Shown here piece by piece: positions 29,645 through 39,433 of a stretch of DNA of 43,833 bases. Position 1 is the stretch's first letter. Each line of letters starts with the position of its first letter. The DNA is from Streptacidiphilus pinicola. GTDB taxonomy: Bacteria; Actinomycetota; Actinomycetes; Streptomycetales; Streptomycetaceae. The DNA is taken from assembly GCF_003258295.1 (NCBI RefSeq), contig NZ_QKYN01000093.1:1-43833 (forward strand), written 5' to 3'. The position numbers were made by a program, and so were the translations under genes. The notes beneath the pieces were generated by a model, which was given only the letters and a program-made list of their open reading frames with translations, did not search any database and was not told where the DNA came from.

Positions 29645-32600
29645 ATGACCGCCAGGACGTCGACGGACGCGTACGGCACGGACGGCACCGAGGGCGTCGA
29701 CCCCTTCGGCACCGCCGCACTGCGCCGACGGGTGCTGGACGCGTGGGCCGCCGCGCCCGCCCGCTTCCGCGAGGACGCCAACGCCGAGGAGGAGCTCGCG
29801 CTGGGCGGCTACCGCGACCGCCTCGTCGTCGAGCTCGCCCAGAACGCCGCCGACGCCGCCCGGCGCGCCGGTGTCCCGGGCCGCCTCCGGCTGACCCTGC
29901 GCGGCGGGGTGCTGGCCGCCGCCAACACCGGCGCGCACCTGGACGCCGAGGGCGTCGAGTCGCTCTCCACGCTGCGCGCCTCCTCCAAGCGCGAGCAGCG
30001 CGACACCGGTTCGGTCGGCCGCTTCGGCGTCGGCTTCTCCGCCGTGCTGTCGATCACCGACGAACCGAGCGTGATCGGTCTGCCGGGCGGCGTCCGCTGG
30101 TCCCTGGCCGAGGCGCGCCAGCTGGCCGCCGAGGCGGCGGAGCGGGCCGGGGCCGAGCCGGGCCTCGCCGAGGAGCTGCGCCGCCGCGAGGGCCACGTCC
30201 CGCTGCTGCGCCTGCCGCTGCCCGCCGAGGGCACCCCGCCCGCCGGCTACGACACCGTCGTCCTGCTGCCGCTGCGCGACGCCGCCGCCGAGGACCTGAC
30301 CCGCCGTCTCCTCGACGACACCGACGACGCCCTGCTGCTGGCTCTCCCGGGCCTCACCGAGGTGGTCATCGAGACCGAGGACGGCGCCCGCACCCTCGCC
30401 CGCCACCCGAGCGGGTCCGCGGACGAGGTCGTCATCGCCGACGACGAGAGCGAGACGCGCTGGCAGGTGCTCGGCCGCAGCGGCGCGCTCGACGCCGCGC
30501 TGCTCGCCGACCGGACCACCGAGGAGCGCCACCGCCCGTACTGGTCCCTCACCTGGGCCGTCCCCGTCGACGACGCGGGTGACCCGGTCCGCGTCCGCAG
30601 CGCCTACCTGCACGCGCCCACCCCCAGCGACGAGCCGCTCGGCCTGCCCGCGCTGCTGATCGCGAGCTTCCCGCTCGACTCCACCCGCCGCCACGTCGCG
30701 CCCGGCCCGCTCACCGACTTCCTCGTCGAGCAGGCCGCCGACGCCTACGCCGAGCTGGTCCGCCGCCGCGGCGCGAGCCTCGGCTCGCTCCGCCTCGTCC
30801 CCGCCCTCCTCGGCAAGGGCGAACTGGACGCCAAGCTCCGCCGCGCCATCCTCGCCCGCCTGCCCGAGACGCCCTTCCTGCCGGAGGCGGGACAAGACCA
30901 GCACAGCTTGCCGGAGGCGGGCGACGCGGGCGAGCCGAGCGAGCAGGGCGACGCGGCCGCCGTCGATGGCGAGACCGCGCTGCGTCCGCGCGACGCGCTG
31001 CTGCTGGAGGGCGCCGACGCCGAAGTCGTGCGCGCCCTCGCCACCGTCCTGCCCGGCCTGCTGCCCGCCGGGCTGGAGCGCCGTCAGGAGCTGCGCGCCC
31101 TGGAGGTGCGCCGCGTCGCGCTGGCCGAGACCGTCGACCAGCTCGCCAACCTCGACCGTGAGCCCGAGTGGTGGCGCAACCTCTACGGCTCCCTCGCCGG
31201 CGCCGACCCGGAGGCGCTCGGCGCGCTGCCCGTTCCGCTCGCCGACGGCCGGATGGTGCGCGGCCCGCGCCGCGTGCTTGTGCCAGTGGGGGAGGAGGGC
31301 CCGGTCCGCGCCGAGGACCTGGAGGTCCTCGGCCTGCGCCTGGCCCACCCCGACGCCGCCCACCCGCTGCTGGAGAAGCTCGGCGCGGGCGTCGCCACCC
31401 CCGCCGGCGTGCTGGACACCCCCGAGCTGCGCGCCGCCGTCGCCCGCTCCGCCGAGCTCGACGACGAGGAGGAGGCCGAGGAGCTCGCCGACGCCGTCCT
31501 CCGCGTCGTGCGATCCGCGCTGGCCGAGGGCGAACTGACGGCTGGTCAGCACCCGTGGCTGGCCCGCCTCGCGCTCACCGACGAGGAGGGCGAGTGGACC
31601 CCGGCCGGTGAACTCGTGCTGCCCGGCAGCCCCCTGGCCGCCGTCGCACACGAGGACGACGCCGTCTTCATCGACGAGGAGCTGGTCGAGCGCTGGGGCA
31701 CGGACGTGCTGCGCGCCGTCGGCGTCGCCCACAGCTTCGGCCTGCTCCGCGCCGAGGAGGCCGTCCTCGACCCGGACGACCTGGAGCGCTTCGACCCGAC
31801 CGCCCCGGCCGACCGTGCGCTCGGCGGCGAGCCCGCCGCCCTGCTCGACGAGGCCCCCGACGGCCTCGCCGACTGGGCCGAGGACGTCACCGAGCTCGTC
31901 CTGGGCGGCGCGGGGGACGACCTGCCGCCCGGCGTCCCCGCCGTACCGCCCGTCGCCGCCGAGCTGCTCGCGGTGCGCGACCTCGACCTCGTCGCCGACG
32001 ACGCCTGGCCGCAGGCCCTCGCCCTGCTCGCCCAGCCGCCGCTGCGCAGCGCCGTGGTGGACCGGGTCCGCCTGCTGCTGCCCGACGGCCGAACCGCCGA
32101 GGTCGTCCCCTACGCCGCCTGGTGGCTGCGCGACCACCCCGTCCTCGACGGCCGCGCCCCCGCCGGCCTGCGCGCCGCGGGCGGCGACAAGCTGCTGCGC
32201 GGCCTCTACGACGAGGCCCGCACCGAGCTCGACGAGACCTTCCTGCACGCCCTCGGCGTGCGCACCACGCTCGCCGCGCTGCTGGAGGACCCGGACGGCC
32301 CCGACGACGTCCTCGACCGCCTCGCCGACGCGGAACGCCCCGTGGCGCACCGTCAGCTGCACGGCATCTACACCGCGCTGGCGACGGTCCCGCTCGACCG
32401 CATCCCGCTGCCGGACGAGGTCCGCGCCCTCCCGCCGCTCGACCCGGCCACCCACCGGCGCCCCGCGCACACGGTCATCGTCGACGTCGCCGACGCGGTC
32501 GTCGCCGACGCCCCCGACCTGGTGCAGCTGCTGGACGACTTCCCGCTGCTCACGGTCGCCCCCGCGCTCGCGCCGGCACTGGCCGAGCGCCTGCACGTCT

Positions 32601-33004
32601 CGCTGGCCAGCGAGATCGCGGGTGGCCGGGTGCTGACCGAGGGCACCGTCCGCGCCGTCCCGGAGGAGATCCGCGAACTCCTGCCCGGCTGCCCCGCGGT
32701 CTACGAGGAGCACGAGGAGCTGCTCGTCGTCGGCCCCGACGGCGAGGAGGCCCCCGTCGGCTGGCGCTGGGACGCGGACAGCGAGGCCCCGGCCCTGCCG
32801 GAGGGCGAGCAACCCGCCGACGCCTCGGACGAGTTCGCCACCGTCGTCCCCTTCGGCACCCTGCACGCCGCCACCCCGGAGGGCCTCGCCGCGGGTCTCG
32901 CCTGGGCGGCCGGCGCCTGGCAACGCCGCTTCGAGGTGCTGGCCCTGCTCGGGGACCCGGACCGCGCCTACGAGCTCAGCGCCGCACGGGACTTCGAGGG
33001 CTGA
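29645..33004 (+). CDS. large sacsin-N-terminal/Hsp90-type ATPase domain protein
   Basis: A 1119-residue soluble protein. Residues 55-140 carry a Bergerat-fold (GHKL) ATP site of the sacsin/Hsp90 type: VVELAQNAADAAR (E63, N67, D70) and SVGRFGVGFSAVLSI as the glycine-rich lid. The remaining 900 or so residues are Ala/Leu/Glu/Asp-rich and mostly helical, with no second domain that I recognise. An acidic, Gly/Gln-rich segment near residue 415-440 (two LPEAG units) looks like a flexible insert. The family is widespread in actinobacteria and usually annotated as a chaperone-like ATPase, but its role is not established. The ATG at 29645 has GGGAGGA five bases upstream; the 24-codon extension upstream is not needed. 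It stands alone and converges on the DUF2079 gene 21 bases away. Confidence 0.85.
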   Translation: MTARTSTDAYGTDGTEGVDPFGTAALRRRVLDAWAAAPARFREDANAEEELALGGYRDRLVVELAQNAADAARRAGVPGRLRLTLRGGVLAAANTGAHLDAEGVESLSTLRASSKREQRDTGSVGRFGVGFSAVLSITDEPSVIGLPGGVRWSLAEARQLAAEAAERAGAEPGLAEELRRREGHVPLLRLPLPAEGTPPAGYDTVVLLPLRDAAAEDLTRRLLDDTDDALLLALPGLTEVVIETEDGARTLARHPSGSADEVVIADDESETRWQVLGRSGALDAALLADRTTEERHRPYWSLTWAVPVDDAGDPVRVRSAYLHAPTPSDEPLGLPALLIASFPLDSTRRHVAPGPLTDFLVEQAADAYAELVRRRGASLGSLRLVPALLGKGELDAKLRRAILARLPETPFLPEAGQDQHSLPEAGDAGEPSEQGDAAAVDGETALRPRDALLLEGADAEVVRALATVLPGLLPAGLERRQELRALEVRRVALAETVDQLANLDREPEWWRNLYGSLAGADPEALGALPVPLADGRMVRGPRRVLVPVGEEGPVRAEDLEVLGLRLAHPDAAHPLLEKLGAGVATPAGVLDTPELRAAVARSAELDDEEEAEELADAVLRVVRSALAEGELTAGQHPWLARLALTDEEGEWTPAGELVLPGSPLAAVAHEDDAVFIDEELVERWGTDVLRAVGVAHSFGLLRAEEAVLDPDDLERFDPTAPADRALGGEPAALLDEAPDGLADWAEDVTELVLGGAGDDLPPGVPAVPPVAAELLAVRDLDLVADDAWPQALALLAQPPLRSAVVDRVRLLLPDGRTAEVVPYAAWWLRDHPVLDGRAPAGLRAAGGDKLLRGLYDEARTELDETFLHALGVRTTLAALLEDPDGPDDVLDRLADAERPVAHRQLHGIYTALATVPLDRIPLPDEVRALPPLDPATHRRPAHTVIVDVADAVVADAPDLVQLLDDFPLLTVAPALAPALAERLHVSLASEIAGGRVLTEGTVRAVPEEIRELLPGCPAVYEEHEELLVVGPDGEEAPVGWRWDADSEAPALPEGEQPADASDEFATVVPFGTLHAATPEGLAAGLAWAAGAWQRRFEVLALLGDPDRAYELSAARDFEG

Positions 33005-33025
33005 GCCGCAGCTGGGTCCGCCGGT

Positions 33026-34525
33026 TCAGTCGGTCAGTTCCAGCACCGCGAACTGCATCTCGTCGCTCAGCAGCCGGTAGCTGTGCCCCGGGTGCAGCTG
33101 CGCGGCGTAGGCCGGGAGGTCGACGGGCGGCGCCGGCGACCAGCCGTAGGACAGGTCCACGACCAGGTACTGCGGCGGGGCCGGCGAACCGCCCAGCCAG
33201 TACAGGTCGGTGCGCGAGGCGAGCCGCGGCATCGCGGTGATGTTGGACTCCACCACCGCCCCGTCCGGCACCAGCGCCAGCGCGCGCGAGATCGCGTCGC
33301 TGCGCGGCGTCGACGCGTACGTCGACGGCCGCAGCACCGTCGCCGCCGGCAGCGTCAGCGTCGCGCACAGCGTCAGCGCGACGGCCGTCACCGCCGGAAC
33401 GACGCCGCGCTCGGCGTAGGCGCGCAGCCACCCCGGCGCGTCCTCGCGCTCGCGCAACCGCCGGACCGCGTCGACGAGGGCCAGGAACAGCACCGGCATC
33501 AGCACCGCGTTGTAGTGCCACCCGGTGCCCCAGTAGTCCCGGTCCACCGAGACGAAGCGCCACCCCAGCGTCGGCAGGGCCACCAGCAGCAGCGGCGAAC
33601 GCAGCGCCAGGAAGCCGGTGATCCCCAGCAGCATCCCGAGCGTCGACAGCTTGACGTCGGCCGGGCTGAGCAGGCCCGTCAGCAGGTGCGCAAAGGCTCC
33701 GCCGGGCAGCTTGTCCCGGTAGGCGTACGCAGCCGTCGAGCTGAAGTGCGGAATCACGCCCCACACCGTCAGCGCCGTCATGCCCGCCCCGAAGATCGCC
33801 AGCATCACCCCGAGCGCCCGCTCGCGCAGCAGGAACAGCAGCAGCCCGACCGCGACCACGGTGACGCCCAGGTCCTCCTTGACCAGCGTCAGCGGCAGCG
33901 CCCAGAAGGCCGCCCGGTGGAATCTCCGCAGCAGCACGTTGCGCAGCACCACCGCCAGGATCGGGACGGCGAAGCAGATCTCGTGGAAGTCGAAGTCGAC
34001 GGCCCGTTGGATCCCCCAGGACAGCCCGTAGGCCACGCCCAGGCAGATCCCCTTGGTGCGGCCCAGGAACCGTCCGGCGGTGGCCGCGACCACCGTCACC
34101 GAGCCGGCGAACAGCACGGACTGCGCCAGCAGCAGCGTCACCGTCGAGGGGAACAGCCACCACAGCGGGGCCAGCAGCGCCACGATCGGGCTGAAGTGGT
34201 CGCCCAGGATGTTCGCGTCCGCCCCCTTGATGTGCACGATCGGGGCGTGGAAGTCGGCGTACTGGCGCACCTCCTCGACGAAGATGGCCGTGTCCCAGGA
34301 CATCGCGCCGTCGTGCAGGTAGCGGCTCAGCTCGATGACGGAGTAGACCGCGCAGAACAGCAGCCCGAGCAGCAGGTAGGGCCAGGTGGCCCGCTTGGCC
34401 ACCAGCCGGTGCCGCACCTGCCCGACGCCGCTGCCGATACCGATGCCGAAGCCGGTGCCCCGCTGGGCGGGGATCCCGGTTGACGCGCGGCCGGCCGCGG
34501 CGGCTCCCTGAGTCACCCGCCGCAC
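33026..34525 (-). CDS. DUF2079 family membrane protein
   Basis: A 499-residue polytopic membrane protein of the DUF2079 family, recognised from SWDTAIFVEEVRQYADF, GDHFSPIVALLAPLWWLFPS and DFDFHEICFAVPILA. The fold resembles membrane glycosyltransferases of the GT-C type, with an acidic motif after the first membrane helix, but no substrate is known. The N-terminal 40 residues are Gly/Ala-rich and cytoplasmic. It starts at GTG 34525 (GTG 34516 is possible). It follows the P-type ATPase by 33 bases on the same strand, so the two are probably one transcript. Confidence 0.87.
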   Translation of the reverse strand: MRRVTQGAAAAGRASTGIPAQRGTGFGIGIGSGVGQVRHRLVAKRATWPYLLLGLLFCAVYSVIELSRYLHDGAMSWDTAIFVEEVRQYADFHAPIVHIKGADANILGDHFSPIVALLAPLWWLFPSTVTLLLAQSVLFAGSVTVVAATAGRFLGRTKGICLGVAYGLSWGIQRAVDFDFHEICFAVPILAVVLRNVLLRRFHRAAFWALPLTLVKEDLGVTVVAVGLLLFLLRERALGVMLAIFGAGMTALTVWGVIPHFSSTAAYAYRDKLPGGAFAHLLTGLLSPADVKLSTLGMLLGITGFLALRSPLLLVALPTLGWRFVSVDRDYWGTGWHYNAVLMPVLFLALVDAVRRLREREDAPGWLRAYAERGVVPAVTAVALTLCATLTLPAATVLRPSTYASTPRSDAISRALALVPDGAVVESNITAMPRLASRTDLYWLGGSPAPPQYLVVDLSYGWSPAPPVDLPAYAAQLHPGHSYRLLSDEMQFAVLELTD

Positions 34526-34558
34526 GGTACCGGGCCGCCCCCTCCCGGTGAAGGGCGA

Positions 34559-36958
34559 CTAGTCGGACGGACGCCGGCTGCGGACGCTCGGCAGCTGCGG
34601 CAGACCGATGTTGATCCACCGCCAGACGATCTCCAGCAGCACCCCGGCCACCACCGCGACCAGCACGCCCGTCCACGGGTCGCGCCAGCCCTCCAGATGC
34701 AGCTGGAAGAAGTCCTGCGCCCACGGCACCGTCATCACCAGCACGAATCCCAGGCCCATCAGCGCCACCAGGGCCAGCTTCCACAGCGCGTACGGCCGGG
34801 CGATGATCGCCAGCACCCACAGCGCCACGATGAACAGCGTCAGCGTCGCCGTCGAGGTGTCCGCCACCTGCCCGGTCGCGTGGTTCGCGCGCGCCAGCAG
34901 GTAGGAGGTGAACGCCGCCGCGCCCGCGATCACGCCCGCCGGGATCGCGAAGCGCAGCACCCGCCGCACGAAGCCCGGCCGCGCGCGCTCGTTGTTCGGC
35001 GCCAGCGCCAGGAAGAACGCCGGGATGCCGATGGTCAGCCCGCTCAGCACCGTCGAGTGCCGCGGCAGGAACGGGTACGGCACCCGGCAGACGATCGTCG
35101 CCAGCGCCAGCAGCACCGCGTAGACCGTCTTGACCAGGAACAGGTTGGCGACCCGCTCGATGTTGCCGATCACCCGCCGGCCCTCGGCGACCACCACCGG
35201 CAGCGTGGAGAAGCGGTTGTCCAGCAGCACGATCTGGGCCACCGCCCGTGTCGCCTCGCTGCCCGAGCCCATCGCCACGCCGATGTCCGCGTCCTTCAGC
35301 GCCAGCACGTCGTTGACGCCGTCACCGGTCATCGCGACGTGGTGCCCGCGCGACTGCAGCGCCGCGACCATGTCCCGCTTCTGCTGCGGCGTCACCCGCC
35401 CGAAGACGGAGTGGTGCTCCACCGCGTCCGCCAGCTTTTCGGGCTCCGAGCCGGGCTTCGGCAGCTGCCGCGCGTCCATCGGGTCCTGCGCGCCCGGCAA
35501 CCCGAGCGAGCCCGCGACCGCGCCGACCGACAGCGCGTTGTCGCCGGAGATCACCTTGGCGGCGACGTCCTGCCGCCCGAAGTACCGCAGCGTGTCCGCC
35601 GCGTCGGGCCGGACCCGCTGCCGCAGCACCACCAGCGCCTGCGGTGCGAGGCCGAGCGCCGGGTCCGGCGCGTCCAGCGGCGTCGGTGTCCGCGCCAGCA
35701 GCAGCACCCGCAGGCCCTGCGCGCCGAGCCCGTCGACCTCCGCCAGGGCCGGGCTCCCGGCGGGCAGCAGCACGTCCGGCGCGCCGAGCAGCCACGTCGC
35801 CACCGCGCCGGACCCGTCCCGGAGCTCCGCGCCCGACCACTTGCGTGCCGACGAGAACGCCGCGGCCTCCACCACCTGCCAGCCCGACCCCGACGCGGCC
35901 GGGTAGGCGTCGATGATCGCCTGCAGGCTCGCGTTGGGACGCGCGTCCGCCGTGCCGAGCGCGCCCAGCGCCCGCTCGACCTCCTCTCGCCACGCACCGT
36001 CGAGGACGCGCAGCTCCTCGACGTCCATGCCGCCCTCGGTCAGCGTGCCGGTCTTGTCGAGGCAGACCGTGTCGACCCGGGCCAGCCCCTCGATCGCGGG
36101 CAGCTCCTGCACCAGGCACTGACGCCGCCCCAGCCGGACCACGCCGATCGCGAAGGCCACGGAGGTCAGCAGCACCAGACCCTCCGGCACCATCGGCACG
36201 ATCCCCGCCACCATCCGGCGGACCGCCTCGCGGATGTCGCTGCCGGAGACGTACAGCTGGCTGAGGATCAGCCCGATCGCGGTCGGGATCAGCAGGTAGG
36301 TGATGAAGCGCAGGATCGTGTTGATGCCGCTGCGCAGCTCCGACTCGACCAGGGTGAACCGGCTGGCCTCCTCCGCCAGCTGGGCGGCGTAGGCCTCGCG
36401 CCCCACCTTCGTCGTCGTGAACGCCCCGCCGCCGGCCACCACGAAGCTGCCCGAGAGCACCGGGTCACCCGGCTTCTTGTGCACCGGGTCCGCCTCGCCG
36501 GTCAGCAGCGACTCGTCGATCTCCAGACCCTCGGCCTCGGCCACCTCGCCGTCGACGGTGATCTTGTCGCCGGACCCCAGCTCGACCAGGTCGCCCAGCA
36601 CGATCTCGCTGTTGCTGATCGCCAGCGTGCTCCCGCCGCGCCGCACCCGGGGCTTCGCCTCGCCGATCACGGCCAGGTTGTCCAGGGTCTGCTTGGCCCG
36701 CAGCTCCTGGATGATCCCGATGCCGGTGTTGGCGACGATGATGAAGCCGAACAGCGCGTCCTGGATCGGCCCGACCACCAGGATCACGACGAACAGCGTG
36801 CCGATGATCGCGTTGAACCGGGTGAAGACGTTGGACCGGACGATCTCGGCGGTGCTCCGGCTGGACCGCAGCGGAACGTCGTTCACCTGCCCCGCGGCCA
36901 CCCGCTGCGCCACCTCGGCGTCGGTCAGTCCGGTGAGGGTCGGCAGCGTGCTGGTCAT
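34559..36958 (-). CDS. P-type cation-translocating ATPase (CtpE-like)
   Basis: A 799-residue HAD-type P-ATPase. The actuator loop LLTGEAD is at 151-157, the membrane helix motif MVPEGLVLL near 256-264, the phosphorylated Asp301 in [10 protein letters not shown] and the hinge [27 protein letters not shown] near residue 545. Ten or so membrane segments are arranged as in P-type pumps. The PEGL motif, the absence of N-terminal CxxC metal-binding domains and the overall pattern match mycobacterial CtpE, which is linked to calcium uptake. Substrate assignment to Ca2+ is therefore likely but not proven. The ATG at 36958 places the conserved [19 protein letters not shown] at the N-terminus. Confidence 0.93.
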   Translation of the reverse strand: MTSTLPTLTGLTDAEVAQRVAAGQVNDVPLRSSRSTAEIVRSNVFTRFNAIIGTLFVVILVVGPIQDALFGFIIVANTGIGIIQELRAKQTLDNLAVIGEAKPRVRRGGSTLAISNSEIVLGDLVELGSGDKITVDGEVAEAEGLEIDESLLTGEADPVHKKPGDPVLSGSFVVAGGGAFTTTKVGREAYAAQLAEEASRFTLVESELRSGINTILRFITYLLIPTAIGLILSQLYVSGSDIREAVRRMVAGIVPMVPEGLVLLTSVAFAIGVVRLGRRQCLVQELPAIEGLARVDTVCLDKTGTLTEGGMDVEELRVLDGAWREEVERALGALGTADARPNASLQAIIDAYPAASGSGWQVVEAAAFSSARKWSGAELRDGSGAVATWLLGAPDVLLPAGSPALAEVDGLGAQGLRVLLLARTPTPLDAPDPALGLAPQALVVLRQRVRPDAADTLRYFGRQDVAAKVISGDNALSVGAVAGSLGLPGAQDPMDARQLPKPGSEPEKLADAVEHHSVFGRVTPQQKRDMVAALQSRGHHVAMTGDGVNDVLALKDADIGVAMGSGSEATRAVAQIVLLDNRFSTLPVVVAEGRRVIGNIERVANLFLVKTVYAVLLALATIVCRVPYPFLPRHSTVLSGLTIGIPAFFLALAPNNERARPGFVRRVLRFAIPAGVIAGAAAFTSYLLARANHATGQVADTSTATLTLFIVALWVLAIIARPYALWKLALVALMGLGFVLVMTVPWAQDFFQLHLEGWRDPWTGVLVAVVAGVLLEIVWRWINIGLPQLPSVRSRRPSD

Positions 36959-36977
36959 ACGGCCGACCCTAGGTTGG

Positions 36978-37244
36978 CTACTCCTCCCGCGCCTGCTGGG
37001 CGCGCCGGATCGCGTCGCGCCGGGCGCGGCAGTACCAGATGCCGATCAGCCCGAGCCCGAAGCCGGCCAGACAGATCCACTGCCAGTCGCCGCGCCCGTG
37101 CGCTGCCATGGAGGAGTGGAAGGGCAGCAGCACCAGGAACCCGATCAGCCACAGCACCGTGCCGCCGGTCACGATGGCGACGTCGTTCGCCTCCATCGGA
37201 GGCGCCGAGGGCAGCTTGGCGGTCCGCTTCATCAGGCCGGGCAT
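36978..37244 (-). CDS. DUF2530 family small membrane protein
   Basis: An 88-residue protein with the DUF2530 pattern: a [15 protein letters not shown] lead-in, two membrane helices ([12 protein letters not shown] and [17 protein letters not shown]) and the basic tail [16 protein letters not shown]. Function is unknown. The start is uncertain: ATG 37244 or the in-frame ATG at 37232 both fit, and GTG 37250 lies just upstream. It ends 19 bases before the P-type ATPase start and is probably the first gene of that operon. It diverges from the purine permease gene. DUF2530, permease and MarR/MFS genes are often neighbours in streptomycetes. Confidence 0.85.
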   Translation of the reverse strand: MPGLMKRTAKLPSAPPMEANDVAIVTGGTVLWLIGFLVLLPFHSSMAAHGRGDWQWICLAGFGLGLIGIWYCRARRDAIRRAQQAREE

Positions 37245-37273
37245 CTTCACAGGCTGAGCGTACCGTGACGCAC

Positions 37274-37337
37274 TTTCTTTAGAGCTTTGCACAGTCTACG
37301 CGCGCAGATGGCTAAAGCTTTTTGTTTATTTGATACT
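37274..37337. promoter_or_regulatory. AT-rich divergent control region with CTTTAG/CTAAAG repeats
   Basis: In this AT-rich island TTTCTTTAG (37274-37282) and GCTAAAG (37311-37317) form an inverted pair, followed by GCTTTTTGTTTATTTGATACT. GATACT at 37332-37337 could be a -10 box for the permease gene 40 bases downstream. The 9-mer TTTCTTTAG and the 7-mer CTTTAGC (here on the other strand) both recur upstream of the MarR gene at 40755-40764. Confidence 0.45.
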
Positions 37338-37376
37338 GGACGCGCTCGAACTCCCGCTCGAACCAGGATCTTCTTC

Positions 37377-38837
37377 ATGACCTCGTCGGCCGCTCCCGCC
37401 ACGACCTCGCCCCCCGATCCCGGCCCCCAGACGCCCCGCAACGGGCTGGACCGGTTCTTCAAGATCTCCGAGCGGGGCTCCAGCTTCGGCCGCGAGATCC
37501 GCGGCGGCGCCGCGACGTTCTTCGCGATGGCCTACATCATCGTGCTGAACCCGATCATCCTGTCCTCGGCGACCGACAAATTCGGCCACCACCTGAGCAG
37601 CGGTCAGTTGGTCACGGCGACGGTTCTCACCGCCGGCTTCACGACGTTGCTGATGGGCGTCTTCGCCAACGTCCCGATCGCGCTCGCGGCCGGCCTCGGT
37701 GTCAACAGCGTCGTCGCGCTGCAGCTCGCCCCGAAGATGACCTGGCCGGACGCGATGGGCATGGTCATCCTGGCCGGCATCGCCATCATGGTGCTGGTCG
37801 CCACCGGCCTGCGCGAGCGCGTCATGGCCGCGGTGCCGCTCAGCCTCCGCAAGGCCATCGCCATCGGCATCGGCCTCTTCATCGCCCTGATCGGCCTGGT
37901 CGACGGCGGTTTCGTCACCCGCATCCCGGACGCCGCCCACACCACCGTCCCGATCCAGCTCGGCGGCAACGGCCACCTCAACGGCTGGCCCACCCTGGTC
38001 TTCGTCCTCGGCGCCCTGCTCACGCTGATCCTGCTGGTCCGCAAGGTCCCGGGCGCGATCCTGATCTCCATCGTGGCCGCCACCGTCTTCGCGATGATCG
38101 TCGACAAGGTCGCCACCATCCCCGCCGCGAGCTGGGGCCTCACCGTCCCGGCCCTGCCGCACAACCTCGTCGCGGCCCCGGACTTCGGCCTGCTCGGCAA
38201 GGTCTCCCTCTTCGGCGGCTTCAGTCAGGTCGGCGTGCTGACCGGCATTCTGTTCGTCTTCACCGTGCTGCTGTCCTGCTTCTTCGACGCCATGGGCACC
38301 GTCCTCGGCGTCGCCGAGGAAGCCCACCTCCTCGACAAGCAGGGCAACCTCCCGGGCATGAACAAGGTGCTGATGATCGACGGCATCGCGACCCTCACCG
38401 GCGGCGCCACCTCCAGCTCCGCCGGCACCTGCTTCGCCGAGTCCACCACCGGCGTCGGCGAGGGCGCCCGCACCGGCCTCGCCTCCGTCGTCACCGGCCT
38501 CTTCTTCGTCGCCGCCCTCTTCCTCACCCCGCTGGCCACCATGGTCCCCAGCCAGGCGGCCACCCCGGCCCTCCTGGTCGTCGGCTTCCTGATCATGGCC
38601 AGCGGCATCGGCCAGATCGACTGGGCGGACTTCACGATCGCCATCCCGTCGTTCCTGACCATGGTGATCATGCCGTTCACCTACTCGATCACCAACGGGA
38701 TCGGGATCGGTTTCATCATCTTCTGCATCCTGCGCATCGCCACCGGGCGCTGGCGTGAGGTGCCGATCCCGCTGTACGTGGTGGCGGCAGTGTTCACCTT
38801 CTACTACCTGATGCCAGCACTGGGCATCGGGCAGTGA
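37377..38837 (+). CDS. NCS2 family purine permease (AzgA-type)
   Basis: A 486-residue inner-membrane transporter with about 13 membrane segments. The AzgA-subfamily N-terminus is clear (DRFFKISERGSSFGREIRGG then ATFFAMAYIIVLNPIILS). Other family blocks are GLGVNSVVALQLAP, FFDAMGTVLGVAEEAHL and TSSSAGTCFAESTTGVGEG. Members carry adenine, guanine or hypoxanthine with protons. The ATG at 37377 gives the usual family N-terminus; AGGA lies about ten bases upstream and a 30-codon upstream extension crosses the AT-rich promoter. It is divergent from DUF2530 and appears monocistronic. Confidence 0.94.
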   Translation: MTSSAAPATTSPPDPGPQTPRNGLDRFFKISERGSSFGREIRGGAATFFAMAYIIVLNPIILSSATDKFGHHLSSGQLVTATVLTAGFTTLLMGVFANVPIALAAGLGVNSVVALQLAPKMTWPDAMGMVILAGIAIMVLVATGLRERVMAAVPLSLRKAIAIGIGLFIALIGLVDGGFVTRIPDAAHTTVPIQLGGNGHLNGWPTLVFVLGALLTLILLVRKVPGAILISIVAATVFAMIVDKVATIPAASWGLTVPALPHNLVAAPDFGLLGKVSLFGGFSQVGVLTGILFVFTVLLSCFFDAMGTVLGVAEEAHLLDKQGNLPGMNKVLMIDGIATLTGGATSSSAGTCFAESTTGVGEGARTGLASVVTGLFFVAALFLTPLATMVPSQAATPALLVVGFLIMASGIGQIDWADFTIAIPSFLTMVIMPFTYSITNGIGIGFIIFCILRIATGRWREVPIPLYVVAAVFTFYYLMPALGIGQ

Positions 38838-38863
38838 GTCCCGGCCGGTGAACCGAGGCGCGG

Positions 38864-38965
38864 ATGGCCTCCTGGGCGGAGCTTGAGCGAGGGGCGCCGA
38901 CCCTTGCCGGGGCGGGGCGGGCACGGCTGGACGAGTGCCGTGTGGCCCTGACCGGGTGCAGCCAC
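38864..38965 (+). pseudogene. possible remnant of a pyridoxamine-phosphate-oxidase-like gene start
   Basis: From ATG 38864 the translation MASWAELERGAPTLAGAGRA followed by RLDECRVALTG resembles the N-terminus of small actinobacterial PNPOx-fold proteins, which open with MxxWxELExxAPxLAxxGRxRL. After about 33 residues the frame loses any likeness and runs antisense into the PadR gene. There is no clear ribosome binding site. If correct it is a decayed 5' fragment; chance likeness is possible. The rest of 38838-39030 holds nothing I can name. Confidence 0.3.
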
Positions 38966-39030
38966 ATCCCGACGGCGCTCGCCACCAGGCCCGACCACGA
39001 CCCGGGTCCGGCGGCCCTCGCGCCCGCCGC

Positions 39031-39330
39031 TCATGCCGGGTTCACGCCGAGCCCCCGTAGCCCCGCCGCCGCGACGCGGGCCATGGAGCGCAGCTCCTGT
39101 TCCAGCACCTCGCGGCCCCTGGGGGTCAGCTGCACGGGCCGGGTGCGCTCGACCTCGTCGAGGGGCTCGATCAGTCCCTTGGCCTCGAGTCGCGTCAGCG
39201 CGCCGTAGAGGCTGCCGGGGCCGAGGCGCTGACCGGTCAGCCCTTCGATGGCGGTGTTGATCGCATACCCGTGCAGCGGCCCGTTGGCGAGCGCACAGAG
39301 CACCAGCGTCTGGGCGTCGTTGGCCTGCAT
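39031..39330 (-). CDS. PadR family transcriptional regulator
   Basis: A 99-residue winged-helix DNA-binding protein. The PadR signature is visible: LVLCALANGPLHGYAI (helix 1), GLTGQRLGPGSLYGALTRLEAKGLI (recognition helix and wing) and LTPRGREVLEQEL. It lacks the long C-terminal dimerisation arm of larger PadR proteins, as in subfamily 2. The ATG has GAGGAG eight bases upstream. Its target is not evident. The amidase gene upstream is on the same strand 103 bases away, and repeats at 39328-39400 may be its own operator. Confidence 0.9.
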   Translation of the reverse strand: MQANDAQTLVLCALANGPLHGYAINTAIEGLTGQRLGPGSLYGALTRLEAKGLIEPLDEVERTRPVQLTPRGREVLEQELRSMARVAAAGLRGLGVNPA

Positions 39331-39400
39331 GCGTTGTTCTCCTCGCGCATGTCGCGTGAGCGTCAGCGCCTGCAGACTACTACGCGACGAGTACTACGCG
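39328..39400. promoter_or_regulatory. repeats in the PadR promoter region
   Basis: The inverted repeat CATGCG/CGCATG (39328-39333 and 39346-39351, 12-base spacer) overlaps the PadR start codon and ribosome binding site. Upstream, TACTACGCG is directly repeated at 39378-39386 and 39392-39400 (14-base period). These are candidate autoregulatory sites. Confidence 0.35.
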
Positions 39401-39433
39401 GCGGGGCGCAAACAGGCCGTGGCCGACGGAGCG

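Noticed and set aside
37245..37376. Purine riboswitch ahead of the NCS2 permease
   Set aside because: The conserved purine-aptamer core and three-way junction are not visible; the inverted repeat fits a protein operator better.
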